From Durusdinium trenchii (lineage: Eukaryota; Sar; Dinophyceae; Suessiales; Symbiodiniaceae), in NCBI GenBank assembly GCA_963970005.1, contig CAXAMN010000001.1, positions 2,210,829 through 2,274,828 on the forward strand: DNA of 64,000 nucleotides, given 5' to 3'. The position numbers and the translations under genes were made by a program. This document shows, piece by piece, positions 41,429 through 51,884 of the stretch (position 1 is its first letter; every line of letters starts with the position of its first letter). The notes beneath the pieces were generated by a model, which saw nothing but the letters and a program-made list of their open reading frames with translations, searched no databases and had not been told where the DNA came from.

Positions 41429-41931
41429 GTGCGGCGCGGGGTTTTTCGCTGCGATGGGTCGGCTTCGGCTAGCGTCCTTGAGCCAAACGTCGCCCTTGGT
41501 TCTCGTAGCTTCTTGTTACTAATTGTCGTGCTTTCAGAAGACATGCGATGTGATGCAAGATGATGCAGGAAAATCGGTGTTTGTGGGTTTTTAGTGAACC
41601 TTAGGGTGCAACCTTGGCTTAACACCAAGTGAACAAGAACATTTTGCGGTTATATAGTTATACGCGACAACTGTCAACTGTTTGCTATTACATTCATCGA
41701 CTTATACTAATACGCGCCAGTTGATCCGGGTATGACTGGGCAAAGAACAGCTTTCATTGATACGTCAGGACATGGTGCGAAACCACTCTCATCCACTTTC
41801 CAAGATTCTGACGATCTAGAAACCTTTGCGGTCCAGACGTGTTCCCCCCCTGACTAGATGGATCCAAGGAAGGTATCAGGATCCTGCAGTGAACAGACGA
41901 TGGAGCTCCACAATCACCACTTTGGGCCCGC

Positions 41932-42120
41932 TTGGCCGTTCACAGATTCACGGCTTTTCACGGTTTCGGGCCCAGCCTCCGCTTCTTCGGGGTTCGGATC
42001 TTCGGATCTTCCGGGATCCGAGGGCCGCTGCAGGTGCGCATGGATATTCAGGATCTGGCCTCGTTCTTCATGGACAAAAGGGTGCTGAAAGTCTTGGTTT
42101 GGCGGCCAAGAACATGGGCG
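41932..42120 (+). CDS. candidate exon, frame uncertain
   Basis: The best frame by third-position GC is AVHRFTAFHGFGPSLRFFGV, RIFGSSGIRGPLQ, VRMDIQDLASFFMDKRVLKV. A CTGCAG|GTGCGC donor lies in the middle. Two other plus frames (SGFGSSDLPGSEGRC and SGSGLVLHGQKGAESLGLAA) are also open. Confidence 0.5.
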
Positions 42121-42856
42121 TCTTCATGTGGGCTGGGTCATCAAACCGGGGGACCCTGGTTGACCACCGAACATCAACGGAATAGATTACTGGTGGGGTT
42201 GACGCACAGCCATTTGAGTTGGTTGTAAATTGGGTGGGTGGTTTCCTAAAAGTGGTGCCCTTCGGAGGTTGTGAATTCTGAGTGGTGCCCTGTTGAATCA
42301 AACCATTTTCTGTGAGCCGTTGGTGGACGTTGGCATAGCCACACTGCCCGCTTAGCACTTTGGTTTTGTGATGTTTTGTGTTTATGTCTAATTGAACATC
42401 CATGACCTGTGAGGATGTCCTCAAAACATGCAAACTATGTTGGGGTTGTCACCAGGCCTGTGTGTTTAAATTGGTTTCAGCAATGAAGGATTCTAGTGGT
42501 CAGGTGCTCAGCTACCTGTTTTTTTTTCCTCCACAATATGTGAGATTTATGTTTAAAGAAGACATGTCTCTTATTATCAGGATTGCATTTGAACATGAGA
42601 ACAGATTGGAACCAAGCACGCACACAGCGAACACGTGCTGCCATGTTTTGTTTCATAATTTTGTTCAAACCAAACACATCGACATTGCAACACCTAGTTT
42701 CAAGGGAAGCATCACGGAATTCCGACTGGTCTGCCCACGTTGACAAAGCAGGTTTCGCAAAAGAACACACACACACAAAACACATCAAAACACTATACAA
42801 ACTGCACAAGTATTTGTACACCATGTTCATTAGATCTCACGACTAATTATTTACAG

Positions 42857-43001
42857 AGGATGGGAAGCTTCTCGTTTCGGCATAAAAATGATGGGGCCGG
42901 TCATGGGGCTTCTCGATCGACCTTTGACGACGAGTTCCGAAGAACAAAAACTGGGTTGGGATGCATCCAATTCTGTTCAACACTCTACTTGGGATGCATG
43001 A
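42857..43001 (+). CDS. candidate exon
   Basis: After CTAATTATTTACAG the frame reads GWEASRFGIKMMGPVMGLLD, RPLTTSSEEQKLGWDASNSV and ends at TGA. Another frame (GSFSFRHKNDGAGHGASRST) competes. Confidence 0.45.
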
Positions 43002-43113
43002 TTCATCCATGATTCATCCGGGCCTTGGTGTAGTCCCATCCTGGCTACCGACTTTTCGGTGATTTTTCAGCGATCTTTCGACCGGTGAAGACCCGCCCTC
43101 AGAGACGCCACAG

Positions 43114-43235
43114 GTGTTGATCACCAAGCCACGAGCCGCTCGGACCGCCACGCGTGGCCGCGCGAGGGGGGGTCGACGTGACCCCCGAAGGGCCGAGAAG
43201 ACCGTGGAGTTTGGGATAGTTTCATTGGGAGAAGC
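43114..43235 (+). CDS. candidate exon, Arg-rich
   Basis: Acceptor CGCCCTCAGAGACGCCACAG|G. The peptide is VLITKPRAARTATRGRARGG, RRDPRRAEKTVEFGIVSLGE. Very basic with high third-position GC. The 3' end is not resolved; the segment runs into relatives of the dispersed CTACTAG repeat. Confidence 0.55.
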
Positions 43236-43776
43236 TAGTAGAAACAAGTGCATCGCTACTAGTAACAAGTGCCTTACTAGTAGTAACAATGTTCGCTACT
43301 AGGAACAAGTGCTTCAGAGATCAAAGACTTCCGAAAGATCCTCTTCACCCAATCTAGCGGCCCCCTTGGGCCGTGGTACCAGAACGTACCAGACCACTGA
43401 TCACCATCAGGTACCATGAGTCCCTGATGAAGAGTCAGTATTTCAATGTATTGCAGGATATAAAGTCTCATATATTTCCCCGATCATCTGGTCCTCGAGT
43501 GACTCCAGTGATCACGTGTTGCTTCTTTGAAGGTTCAGACTGAAGCTGCAACGCTAATCCTGCAGGCGTGGTGGTGCACTAGACTTGACCAGCCATTTGC
43601 CCTGTTGGGAAGCTCCTGGCTGTGATGATGACCCAACTAGAGCACAAACATGTCCTGTGAACAACCTCCACCTTGCAGAATTGCGTGCTCAAAAGCATCC
43701 CAAGAAAAGCTCGCTTGAGGGAGATAAGATCTACGTGGTGGTCACATGAAACATCATGAAACTTGGAATGATGTAG

Positions 43777-43850
43777 GTCAGCATGTTGGCAGCAGGTGGC
43801 AGATGAATCAACTTCGGGGCATCAACCTACTCCTGAAACCCTTTCTACAG
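43777..43850 (+). CDS. internal exon
   Basis: From AATGATGTAG|G to CTACAG|GTGCGT (consensus donor): two bases plus 24 codons, QHVGSRWQMNQLRGINLLLK, PFLQ, ending phase 0. A second frame (CWQQVADESTSGHQPTPETL) is open but A/T-ending. Confidence 0.55.
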
Positions 43851-44244
43851 GTGCGTGCCTTTGGGATTGGTGTAAATCCCAACCTTTGGGCATCAAAAAA
43901 CACCCAACCAACATGTTCAAGTGAGGCCCATGGGATTAATAGGGCAGCCTTATGAACTAACCTCACTCTATTGGTTTTCAAGTGGTAGATGGCGGATCCG
44001 GAGAAAAGACCATGCATGTTACAGTACATGAGCAAAGTGTTGCCCAGAAAAGCGGAATAACACAATCAACGGCTCTGGCCAGGGGGGAGGGAGACATGTG
44101 CTTGACGTGTGCTGGCAAGCTATTGAGGGATGTTTTCTGTTCTAGGATTTCAATCATATACAATTATGGTTAAGTAATACAGTAATACATATACAATACA
44201 ATATATATATATACAAGTACTATACATAATGTCTATGTATAATA

Positions 44245-44472
44245 TTGCTTTGCAAGAATACTGTCATAGAACATTTGGACCCAATTGGACGCATCTCAGT
44301 GTTGAAAAGACGAAACCACGGTGGGCGGGCGGGCAAGAAAACCGGAGTCCAGGCAAGCAAGCAGCTGGCGGAAGAGACTGGCTACAGAGCGGACTTCGAG
44401 CCGCTTTGGGCTGTTTTCTTAATGGCATTTTTGTGCTTTTTGTGGACCGACTTGTTTTCGGAGTGGCATTGA
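44245..44472 (+). CDS. 75-codon frame with a C-terminal membrane segment
   Basis: The reading contains HLDPIGRISVLKRRNHGGRA, GKKTGVQASKQLAEETGYRA, DFEPLWAVFLMAFLCFLWTD, LFSEWH, TGA. A basic, helical N-terminal part is followed by a hydrophobic stretch (LWAVFLMAFLCFLW), so the product may be tail-anchored, or this may be a last exon. Codon bias is good. Neighbour of another full frame at 44602. Confidence 0.7.
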   Translation: MLCKNTVIEHLDPIGRISVLKRRNHGGRAGKKTGVQASKQLAEETGYRADFEPLWAVFLMAFLCFLWTDLFSEWH

Positions 44473-44601
44473 ATGGGGTGGGTGTTTCCTGTACGTGGTG
44501 CAGAAAACCGAGCATGGCTGCCAGCTTGTAGGTGAATAAGCTGGCAGCAGCCCTACCCAACAAGAGCTCTGGCACCAGATCTGATCTGATCTGACGAGCG
44601 C

Positions 44602-44862
44602 TTGTCACACCGCTGGCCGGGTGTGGGGCAGCATCACGAGGGGCATTTTTGCTTCGGAATAGCGCGCGATTCGCGCGCCACCGAATTTGCGAAATGCAGG
44701 GCGCTTGAGGCCAACCCACTTGGTGCCAAGTGGATGACAGTGAGACGATGGGCTATGTGCTCACTGGGCGCTCGAAAGGATGGGCTGACAGCCCAGTCTC
44801 GTTTTCGTGCATGCAGGGAAGGCCATCCAAGGCATCATTGGATGTTTGACAACATGTTATGA
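44602..44862 (+). CDS. 86-codon basic frame
   Basis: The reading contains GVGQHHEGHFCFGIARDSRA, TEFAKCRALEANPLGAKWMT, VRRWAMCSLGARKDGLTAQS, RFRACREGHPRHHWMFDNML, TGA. Basic, His/Cys-rich, native-like. It could be a single-exon gene, a terminal exon or a retrocopy. No family recognised. Confidence 0.6.
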   Translation: MSHRWPGVGQHHEGHFCFGIARDSRATEFAKCRALEANPLGAKWMTVRRWAMCSLGARKDGLTAQSRFRACREGHPRHHWMFDNML

Positions 44863-44975
44863 CGCAACCACGAGCACAGCTTACAGATCTTACAAGATAG
44901 AGTAGGACCACAGAACCAACCATTCGTACCGCAGGTCACAGGACGTCACGAAATGGTTCCCCAGACATCGACCCT

Positions 44976-45335
44976 TAAGGCACCCACTACTAGTACTACC
45001 ACTACCACTAGTACTACCAGTAGTACTACCACCACTACGACTACTACCACTACTACCACTAGCACCACTACTACTACCACCACTACCACCACCACTATTA
45101 CTACTGCTACTGCTACTGCTACTTCTTGCTGGTACTGCTACTGGTACTACTGCTGCTACTGCTACTGCTACTATCTTCATACTATCTTCATACTACAATC
45201 ATCTACTAACTATACTCCTACGACTACCACTACCACTAGCGCTACCAGCTACTATTACTACTACTACCACTACTACCGCTACTACTACTACTACTACTGC
45301 TACTACTACTACTACTACTAGTCCCACGACGACTA
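44976..45335. repeat. CTA/CCA/CTG trinucleotide microsatellite
   Basis: About 360 bp of ACTACC, ACTACT and ACTGCT units, more varied than the block at 1-447. Confidence 0.95.
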
Positions 45336-45394
45336 CTACCTACTACTACTACTACTACTACCACTACGGTTTCTTTGTTTCTTCTTCTTTCTAC

Positions 45395-45535
45395 TACTGT
45401 CCACATACTATCTATCTATTTGTCTATCTACCTATTTAGCTTTCTATCTGTCTATCCTTCTATCTATCAATCTATCTTTCTATCTGTCTATCTATCTAAC
45501 TATCTATCTATCGTTTCTTTATTTGGTTGTCGATT
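45395..45535. repeat. CTAT tetranucleotide microsatellite
   Basis: TCTATCTATCTGTC-type units for about 140 bp. A shorter relative occurs at about 46960-47022. Confidence 0.9.
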
Positions 45536-45593
45536 TAAAGGTCCTAGACAGCATTGTGTATGACGATGACCCGGAACATATCAAAATCTCATT

Positions 45594-45665
45594 TGGCGAA
45601 AGTTTTTCTCGAGTTGGCGAAAGTAATTTTTTTTTGCGAAAGATCTGGCGAAAGATCAAATATGT
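45594..45665. repeat. GGCGAAAG(T/A) motif cluster
   Basis: Four copies of GGCGAAAG or GCGAAAG in about 70 bp. Further clusters lie at 46548-46605 and 46843-46905, so the motif brackets the TAC microsatellite and the N gap. Confidence 0.85.
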
Positions 45666-45786
45666 ACTTTTGTATGAATGTTCATTTGCTTCCTGAACAG
45701 CTGGTGGCAGTGACTCAGAAGTTAGATGAGCTGTGGAAGTTAGATAACCTGCTGCTGCTGCGGCTACTACTACTTCTACTACTACG

Positions 45787-45833
<47 letters not shown>

Positions 45834-46250
45834 NNNNNNNNNNNNNNNNNNNNNNNNNNNNNNNNNNNNNNNNNNNNNNNNNNNNNNNNNNNNNNNNNNN
45901 NNNNNNNNNNNNNNNNNNNNNNNNNNNNNNNNNNNNNNNNNNNNNNNNNNNNNNNNNNNNNNNNNNNNNNNNNNNNNNNNNNNNNNNNNNNNNNNNNNNN
46001 NNNNNNNNNNNNNNNNNNNNNNNNNNNNNNNNNNNNNNNNNNNNNNNNNNNNNNNNNNNNNNNNNNNNNNNNNNNNNNNNNNNNNNNNNNNNNNNNNNNN
46101 NNNNNNNNNNNNNNNNNNNNNNNNNNNNNNNNNNNNNNNNNNNNNNNNNNNNNNNNNNNNNNNNNNNNNNNNNNNNNNNNNNNNNNNNNNNNNNNNNNNN
46201 NNNNNNNNNNNNNNNNNNNNNNNNNNNNNNNNNNNNNNNNNNNNNNNNNN
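45834..46250. other. assembly gap of 417 N inside a TAC microsatellite
   Basis: TAC repeats on both sides (45770-45833 and 46251-46500). The gap is an unresolved microsatellite; its true length is unknown. Confidence 0.95.
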
Positions 46251-47214
46251 TACTACTACCTACTACTACCTACTACTACCTACTACTACCTACTACTTCT
46301 ACTACTACTACTACTACTACTATTACCTACTACTACTACTTTTTCTACTACTACTACTACTAGTACTATTTCTACTACTATTTCTACTACTACCACCACT
46401 ACTACTAGTACTACTTCTACGACGACGACGACGACTACTACTACTACTTCTACTACTACTACTACTTCTACTACGACTACTACTACTACTACTACTATTC
46501 CTGCTCCTGCTTTGGGGGGGGTGGCTTTGCCACAAAACTCTACCCCGCAAAAGGCGAAAGTTTGGCGAAAGTTCAGCTCAAGATTGGCGAAAGTTCACCC
46601 TGCCACATCTGACCCCCAGCCCATTATGAGTAAGTTTGAACGACCAGCTACTACAGTGGTTCTTCCATTTTTGTTTCTTGCTGACACCCAGGAGAAACAA
46701 AAGAGACGTACAGGGTGTCAACAGTTAAGTAGAAGACACATGCTGACAAACAGTGAAGTTTTTATTTTGTGTTTGCCAGTAAAGAAGAAGCCATTGACGT
46801 GAACAAAACACAACAGACATGGCACACATAAATACAACATACTTCGGCGAAAGATAAAACGCAGGAAGGCGAAAGTTTGGCAAAAGTATTTTTTTTGCGA
46901 AAATGACGGATCCCGGATAAAGGAATTTAGATCAACTCCCATTTATGTATTTATTTCTGTCCATATCTATCTCATCTAATCTAACCTAACCTAATCTAAT
47001 CTGTCTATCTATCTATCTTTTAGTCCTGGGTTGACACTAGCTAGCACTCCGGACGGTGGTTTGATGTTAAAGTGCTGGTCAACTGTAGTGTTGGTTTTAA
47101 TCCTTTTGACTGCGAATTTGGGCAGACTTTTGTTTATTTGACATCATCCTTTTCATCACCGAAAGGATGTTTCTTTCACTACCAGCTTTGGAGAGGCAAC
47201 GTGTTTTCCGAGAC

Positions 47215-47416
47215 CTGATCGTGTTCAATTTCCGTTCTTTGATGTTGTGGCAAAAATGCATTTCCCTGACTTCGCGTCGATGCTCGTGGATGCTGAGGCC
47301 TCTTCAAGAGCAAAGCAATGGGCGCTATTGGGTCTTGGCGAGATCTCTGTTCGGCTTGTAGCATCTCACCGGCTTTGGCCAGATCGTTTTCGACGAAGAA
47401 AGACTTCAGGGTGGAC
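47215..47416 (-). CDS. 67-codon exon, strand debatable
   Basis: Minus reading: acceptor GTTTTTGGTCGGTCCTCAG|G, donor GATCAG|GTCTCG, peptide STLKSFFVENDLAKAGEMLQ, AEQRSRQDPIAPIALLLKRP, ending phase 0. The plus strand is open over the same bases (FDVVAKMHFPDFASMLVDAE, ASSRAKQWALLGLGEISVRL) for 93 codons, but with weaker splice sites. I give minus a slight edge for its splice sites. Confidence 0.5.
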
Positions 47417-47706
47417 CTGAGGACCGACCAAAAACTCGTCAATCACAACTAGTCAATCACATTGGTTGGACGTTATCGCAACATCTCAAACGCGTGATGA
47501 CAACATCGGACGGACTTTATGGGGACCCGATGACCGGCAACCCGATGACCTCAAACTATTTCAATGACCTGACGATGTCCTTTTACTTGATTAACCCTCC
47601 ATGATATTCGGACTAGAAAATGGGAGGGGTTGACGTCTATAGAAACGGGCATTCTTTAGTCTCAAGGATGTAAACTCACGGGAAGGGGTCAGGTAATAAT
47701 GCATTA

Positions 47707-47730
47707 TCTAGTGACCTGTAGGTCACTAGA
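47707..47730. repeat. perfect 11-bp palindromic arms
   Basis: TCTAGTGACCT and AGGTCACTAGA separated by GT. They share the CTAGTGA word of the surrounding element. Confidence 0.9.
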
Positions 47731-47997
47731 AAATGAGAAACACAGGTCTCATAGGCATGCTGGCAGGGTCATTTTCTAGACATCACCTTGTTTTCTTGAT
47801 CCCACCTGCATCCTCATTTTCTAGTGAGGTTCCTCTTTTCTGGCAAACATGATGAACCGTGATGAGTCAAGACGAGTTTAAGTAAAACATAACAAACAAG
47901 AACCATATTTGGAAATACTCAAGATCTAGAAACATAAAGTTCAATATAAAGATATAGAGACATAAATTCAAGATCTAGAAACAAAAACATGAAACAT

Positions 47998-48373
47998 AAA
48001 ATGAGGAGGTGCCACCTAAAGCCCTAGAACCTTCATGTTCTAGTGACTTTGCTCTGGCTGTCCCTTGGGTACCCTATTTTTCATTATCTTTCCATTTCTG
48101 GCACTCCTGGTCGAGACACCGAAGCCACTAGAAAATGAGGAGATGCTGATGCCGCCTAAAACCCTAGAACCTTCATTTTCTAGTGAATGTTGTCCTTGGG
48201 TATCCTATCTGTCCATTTCTGGCACTCTTGGTGGCGACACCAAAGCCACTTGAAAATGAAGGCGCCACCTAAAACCCTAGAACCTTCATTTTCTAGTGAC
48301 TTTGGTCTGGCTGTCCCTAGGGCACCCTATGTTTCCATTTCTGGCACTTTTGGTCGAGACACCAAAGCCACTT
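47998..48373. repeat. three tandem 120-134-bp units
   Basis: Starts at 47998, 48132 and 48253. Each has AAAATGA(G/A)G near the start, CCCTAGAACCTTCAT and TTCTAGTGA in the middle, and CATTTCTGGCAC..GACACC(A/G)AAGCCACT at the end. They lie inside the foldback-like element. Confidence 0.9.
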
Positions 48374-48739
48374 GATTCGCCGGATCGTGGCGGTGTTTCC
48401 GGGGTGTTGTAGTTGTTCAATACACTTAGCTTTTGTATGCTTTTGTTTGCTGTTGGGACTCCTCACAGCACGTAGAAGCAGGATCCGCTAGAAAATGGCA
48501 AACGTCTGACCAAACCGAAGATGCGCCAAACATGGGCGAAATGGCTGCGCTTGCAAATTCTTGCAATTTTCTAATGATTTCTAGAGAATGCCAAACACTG
48601 CCTCATGAGGCTGCGTTCCTCATTTCCTAGGGAGCTGACATTCATCATTTTGCAGGAAATCACTAAAGAATGAGCAGGACTGACCCCTCCATGTGATTTT
48701 CATGGGGAACTTGAGGTCTATATAGACGGGACAACCCCA

Positions 48740-49340
48740 AGTGAACCAGCAATAGGCTACGCCGGCTACGCGGCTACTAAATCGACCCCTCTATTCCCAA
48801 AAGGACATCTGTCCCCAAAGAAAGCTGCGGCGACGCAGTGATCGATACAGCACACAGCACGAATCGAAGCGAACTTCGAACAATTTTTTTCGTCTCGACT
48901 CACAAAGTCTGAGTTTTCTCACAAAGTGCAGCGATGTTTTTGGACAAAAGTTACTCTTTCGCTGCGCCGCTTGACCTTCCTAGCTTAAATTCATGACTGA
49001 CACCACTCATGACCCACATTCTTGGCTAACAAGTTGGTACTCGTACAACCCTGACGTTTTGCACATGTCGGTGTTGAGGGCACCTGCAAGATGCTGGGCC
49101 TGGTAAACCAGGCGCTGTGCATACATGGAAAAATATGGGGGGCACTGAATGATGCCATTCTATGCCATCCACGAGTTTTTTGATAAACAATGTGTGACTT
49201 GTCGAAACCAACTCCCAAACAAGATCAGGCAGTATCACCTTGTTATCACCTTGTTATCCAGTGTCATCTCTTTATCCCGATGATGCCCCATGGCTTAATT
49301 GCATACAGCTCCACGAGGCTCCACGCGTTCCCTGACGCCA
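48740..49340. other. no exon seen
   Basis: Mixed composition. A 75-codon minus frame (48991-49218) and an overlapping 70-codon minus frame lack splice context and codon bias. Confidence 0.4.
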
Positions 49341-49341
49341 G

Positions 49342-49429
49342 GAATCCCGAAAGCTGCGGACGGCGCTCTGGCGTCATTTGGATCCCGACGGGGTGCGAGC
49401 GCCCGCGGTGCGGCGAGCGCCCGGTGCAG
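49342..49429 (+). CDS. 88-bp internal exon, frame open to doubt
   Basis: GACGCCAG|G and GTGCAG|GTCGGT flank a GC-rich segment. The frame ending in phase 0 reads NPESCGRRSGVIWIPTGCER, PRCGERPVQ and has the highest third-position GC. The other frame reads SRKLRTALWRHLDPDGVRAP. The exon itself is more certain than its frame. Confidence 0.6.
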
Positions 49430-49887
49430 GTCGGTGGGTTCTTTGGAATGCCAGCTATAGTTGAGGGTGTGATTGAAGGGTGTTAGGGATCTACCACCTA
49501 AGACCTACAGATTTGTTTTTGGATACGTTGTTTGTTTTTGTTGATGCGGGTAGTGGTCTCGCAAGCATTGTTTATTGAATAGTTGCGCCAGCAAGATTGG
49601 AGGGACAAATTACTGTCATGGTTGCAGCAACTGCACTTCCCCTGCTTCAGGATTTTCCTGCATTGAATAAATTTCGCTCACTTGTTTCTGTACAGCTCAG
49701 TATTTGCGTTCTTTGTGCCAACTTCGGTTCACCTGTTTCAGCTCGAGCTAGGACTAGGATACAGCTTTTGTATGCCAAGGTGTTTTCAGGGTCGGTTTCT
49801 TCGAAATGATTTGTTGTTGTTTTTTAGCTTGCAAGGCTTGGATGAATTGGCGCATTATCATAATTTATGTTTTCTTCCAAACCATAC

Positions 49888-50091
49888 CACTTCCTTGAAT
49901 TGCCCTGTCTTGATTGGTCGTTGCACTGGTTTTCCGCTGCTGTATGGACTGTAGCGCATCCTCCGCACTCTCGGCCGCAAGCGGGCTCGAGTGTGGTAAA
50001 AAGCTGCACGAGACTCCAGCACGTTCTTCAGTTCTTTCAAGAACGTCCACATACTTCTTCAGAAACTCCTTGTGTATTCCACTGCCGAATC
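49888..50091 (-). CDS. candidate minus-strand exon, helical
   Basis: Acceptor CGCCTAAGGATCTTCAG|G; donor AAGTG|GTATGG. The peptide is FGSGIHKEFLKKYVDVLERT, EERAGVSCSFLPHSSPLAAE, SAEDALQSIQQRKTSATTNQ. The Lys/Glu/Leu pattern suggests helices. The plus strand is open here in two frames, and the neighbouring exons are plus, so it may be an antisense gene or a wrong strand. Confidence 0.5.
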
Positions 50092-50269
50092 CTGAAGATC
50101 CTTAGGCGAAATGATCGATCCATTCATTTTGCCTACAAGGCTTCCAGCATCTTCCGGCGATGTCTTGAGAGTCAGGGGTGATTTGTTCGTTTCAGCAATT
50201 CTTTGATTATAGCACACACCTTTGGGTCATGGCGCCCATTTTATCCAAGGCAGGGGACGTGTAGCGATG

Positions 50270-50415
50270 CAGAAAACACACGTGCATGCACCGGATTCTC
50301 ATTGGATGGGTGGCTGGGCGTAGGAAGCTCGCCAAGTGGAGAGGAACAAACCTGGTTCTTGTTTGGGATGAAAAACTCCACCTGAAGTCCCAAGGACTCC
50401 ACCTGAAGTCCGCAG
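50270..50415 (+). CDS. candidate exon
   Basis: The frame MHRILIGWVAGRRKLAKWRG, TNLVLVWDEKLHLKSQGLHL, KSA ends at CCGCAG|GTAGAT, a strong donor. LHLKSQGLHLKS comes from a direct repeat of CTCCACCTGAAGTCC. A second plus frame (GFSLDGWLGVGSSPSGEEQT) competes. Confidence 0.5.
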
Positions 50416-50552
50416 GTAGATTGAGATCACCAGAAACTGTTTGTTTTTCACGGTCGGACTTCGGAAGGATGGGAGCAGACTTTCAGGGACACCCTGGGTA
50501 GCACTGACCTCGACAGATGGGAGCAGAAGACCCCTGATTGAGACGTGCTAGA

Positions 50553-50726
50553 CTTATTTTACTGCTTGGAACAAATGTGAAAAAGGGGCCAGGAGCGGCT
50601 GCCAGATCCTCCCGGGCCAGGAGCGGCTGCCCCCCAAGATGAGACCAGAAGATGCGGCCAAGGTCGTGGCGCAGAAGGTGTGGATGGGTTCTGGGACGGT
50701 ACAAGAAGCTGGCGTTTTGGATTGAA
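50553..50726 (+). CDS. terminal exon, stop TGA
   Basis: After GACGTGCTAG the frame reads TYFTAWNKCEKGARSGCQIL, PGQERLPPKMRPEDAAKVVA, QKVWMGSGTVQEAGVLD, TGA. Most codons in the second half end in G/C. An 18-bp direct repeat (GGGCCAGGAGCGGCTGCC) sits in the first half. Function unknown. Confidence 0.7.
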
Positions 50727-50883
50727 GCATCCTAGTTGTTGAAAGAAGACATAAGGTGCACCCTTGTAGATGAGCATTGTCGCTTGCTTACAAAGAATTG
50801 GTGCAGTTCTGTGCAGAACTCAAGAGTATGTTCTGGGTTGATCAGACTTCCCAAACCAGTACTGTAGCTTCCAGTATTTGCAG

Positions 50884-51050
50884 CTTTCGACTCCACTGCG
50901 TCCGCTCGCGGAGGGAATCCCTCCGCACGCAACCGCCGCACGCAACCGCCACCCATGAGGCTCGGCCCTTCCTGGATAGCTTCTTAAAGCTTGTGGAGGC
51001 GAACGTCGAGGGCGAGCGAGTTCCCACATGTGGTGGTTCACAGATGTCTT
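50884..51050 (+). CDS. internal exon
   Basis: The acceptor GCTTCCAGTATTTGCAG precedes RLHCVRSRRESLRTQPPHAT, ATHEARPFLDSFLKLVEANV, EGERVP. Third positions are about 80 percent G/C. The 3' boundary lies near 51030-51050. The helix FLDSFLKLVEANVEGE looks globular. Since 50726 ended a gene, this would belong to the next one. Confidence 0.7.
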
Positions 51051-51344
51051 TTCGATGTTTGACGCACAATCAGAGACCTGGTGAAAGCCCCGAGTTGAAA
51101 GATCCACGCTGTCAGACGGACCTACGGAGGCTCGAAAAGAAGTTTTGACATGTTTGTGGAGTCGATGATAGTCGAGGTATGTGTTCATTGTTTTTCCAGT
51201 ATGTGTCGATTGGACGCGGAAATTTATGTTAATCCCTGCAACTTGAGCGATTTCTCAGAGACTTTGAATTGGAACCCAGACGAAAGTAGAAGTAGAAGAA
51301 GTAGAAGATCTGGCCCAAGGAAAAGAGCAAGGACGCTATGCTCG

Positions 51345-51400
51345 GTGGAGGCCATCGCAAGTAGGTTGGAGGCCATCACTACTAGGAGCAAGAAGCTACT
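51345..51400. repeat. dispersed repeat copies (GGAGGCCATC family)
   Basis: GTGGAGGCCATCGCAAGTAG and GGTTGGAGGCCATCACTACT are adjacent, followed by GGAGCAAGAAGCTACTAG. Read in frame, they give VEAIASRLEAITTRSKK. Confidence 0.85.
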
Positions 51401-51719
51401 AGCTAGAATCAAAATAGTTGTAGGAGTTTTGCCACGCTAAACAGGCAGTCCTGGTGTTTGCGGTGTTGCCAACCATGTTTTGCAAAACATGTGCGGTGAA
51501 AGCACCACACTGTGTTTGGCCAACCTAGAGCCATAGAGCTGCGCGTTGCTGAACCACCATTCTGTAGCAAGAGGAGCTACATGAATGGGCGGGTGCAACA
51601 GCAAGAAACACCTCAGAAAATGATCAGGTTGTTCTTCCAAAGATCGTCGTTATCTTTGAAGATGTATTTTAGACCTTTGGCTGTGGGCCATGGTGCGGTC
51701 GCGGCTTGAGCACCGGAAT

Positions 51720-51884
51720 GAAAAAGCAGGTTTCACGCAGACTACGAGACATGATCAATCCACAAGGGAACTTTGGGTTCCAGGTTTTGACCCACAAGCC
51801 ATTTCAGAAACACCGGCTGTGGGCGGAGCAACACGCCAGGTCTCCATCCAGACTGGTGGTGTGGTGAGAAAGCTCAGACTTTGA
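51720..51884 (+). CDS. candidate exon
   Basis: The frame KAGFTQTTRHDQSTRELWVP, GFDPQAISETPAVGGATRQV, SIQTGGVVRKLRL ends at TGA. A CGCCAG|GTCTCC donor lies inside. Moderate codon bias. Confidence 0.45.
   Translation, partial: EKAGFTQTTRHDQSTRELWVPGFDPQAISETPAVGGATRQVSIQTGGVVRKLRL

Larger units (their letters stand above)
47626..48738. mobile_element. foldback-like repeat element
   Basis: GGGGTTG..CGTCTATAG at the left end and its inverse (CTATATAGACGGGACAACCCC) at the right end, with further inverted blocks (GGGGTCAGG/TGACCCC; CTCAAG/CTTGAG). Inside, the word CTAGAAAATGA or its complement TCATTTTCTAG recurs about a dozen times in both orientations. No coding capacity. It resembles a non-autonomous MITE or foldback element; target-site duplications were not identified. 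Confidence 0.5.

Noticed and set aside
45554..46363. 269-codon frame through the N gap
   Set aside because: Most of it is Ns; the rest is microsatellite poly-Leu and poly-Tyr.
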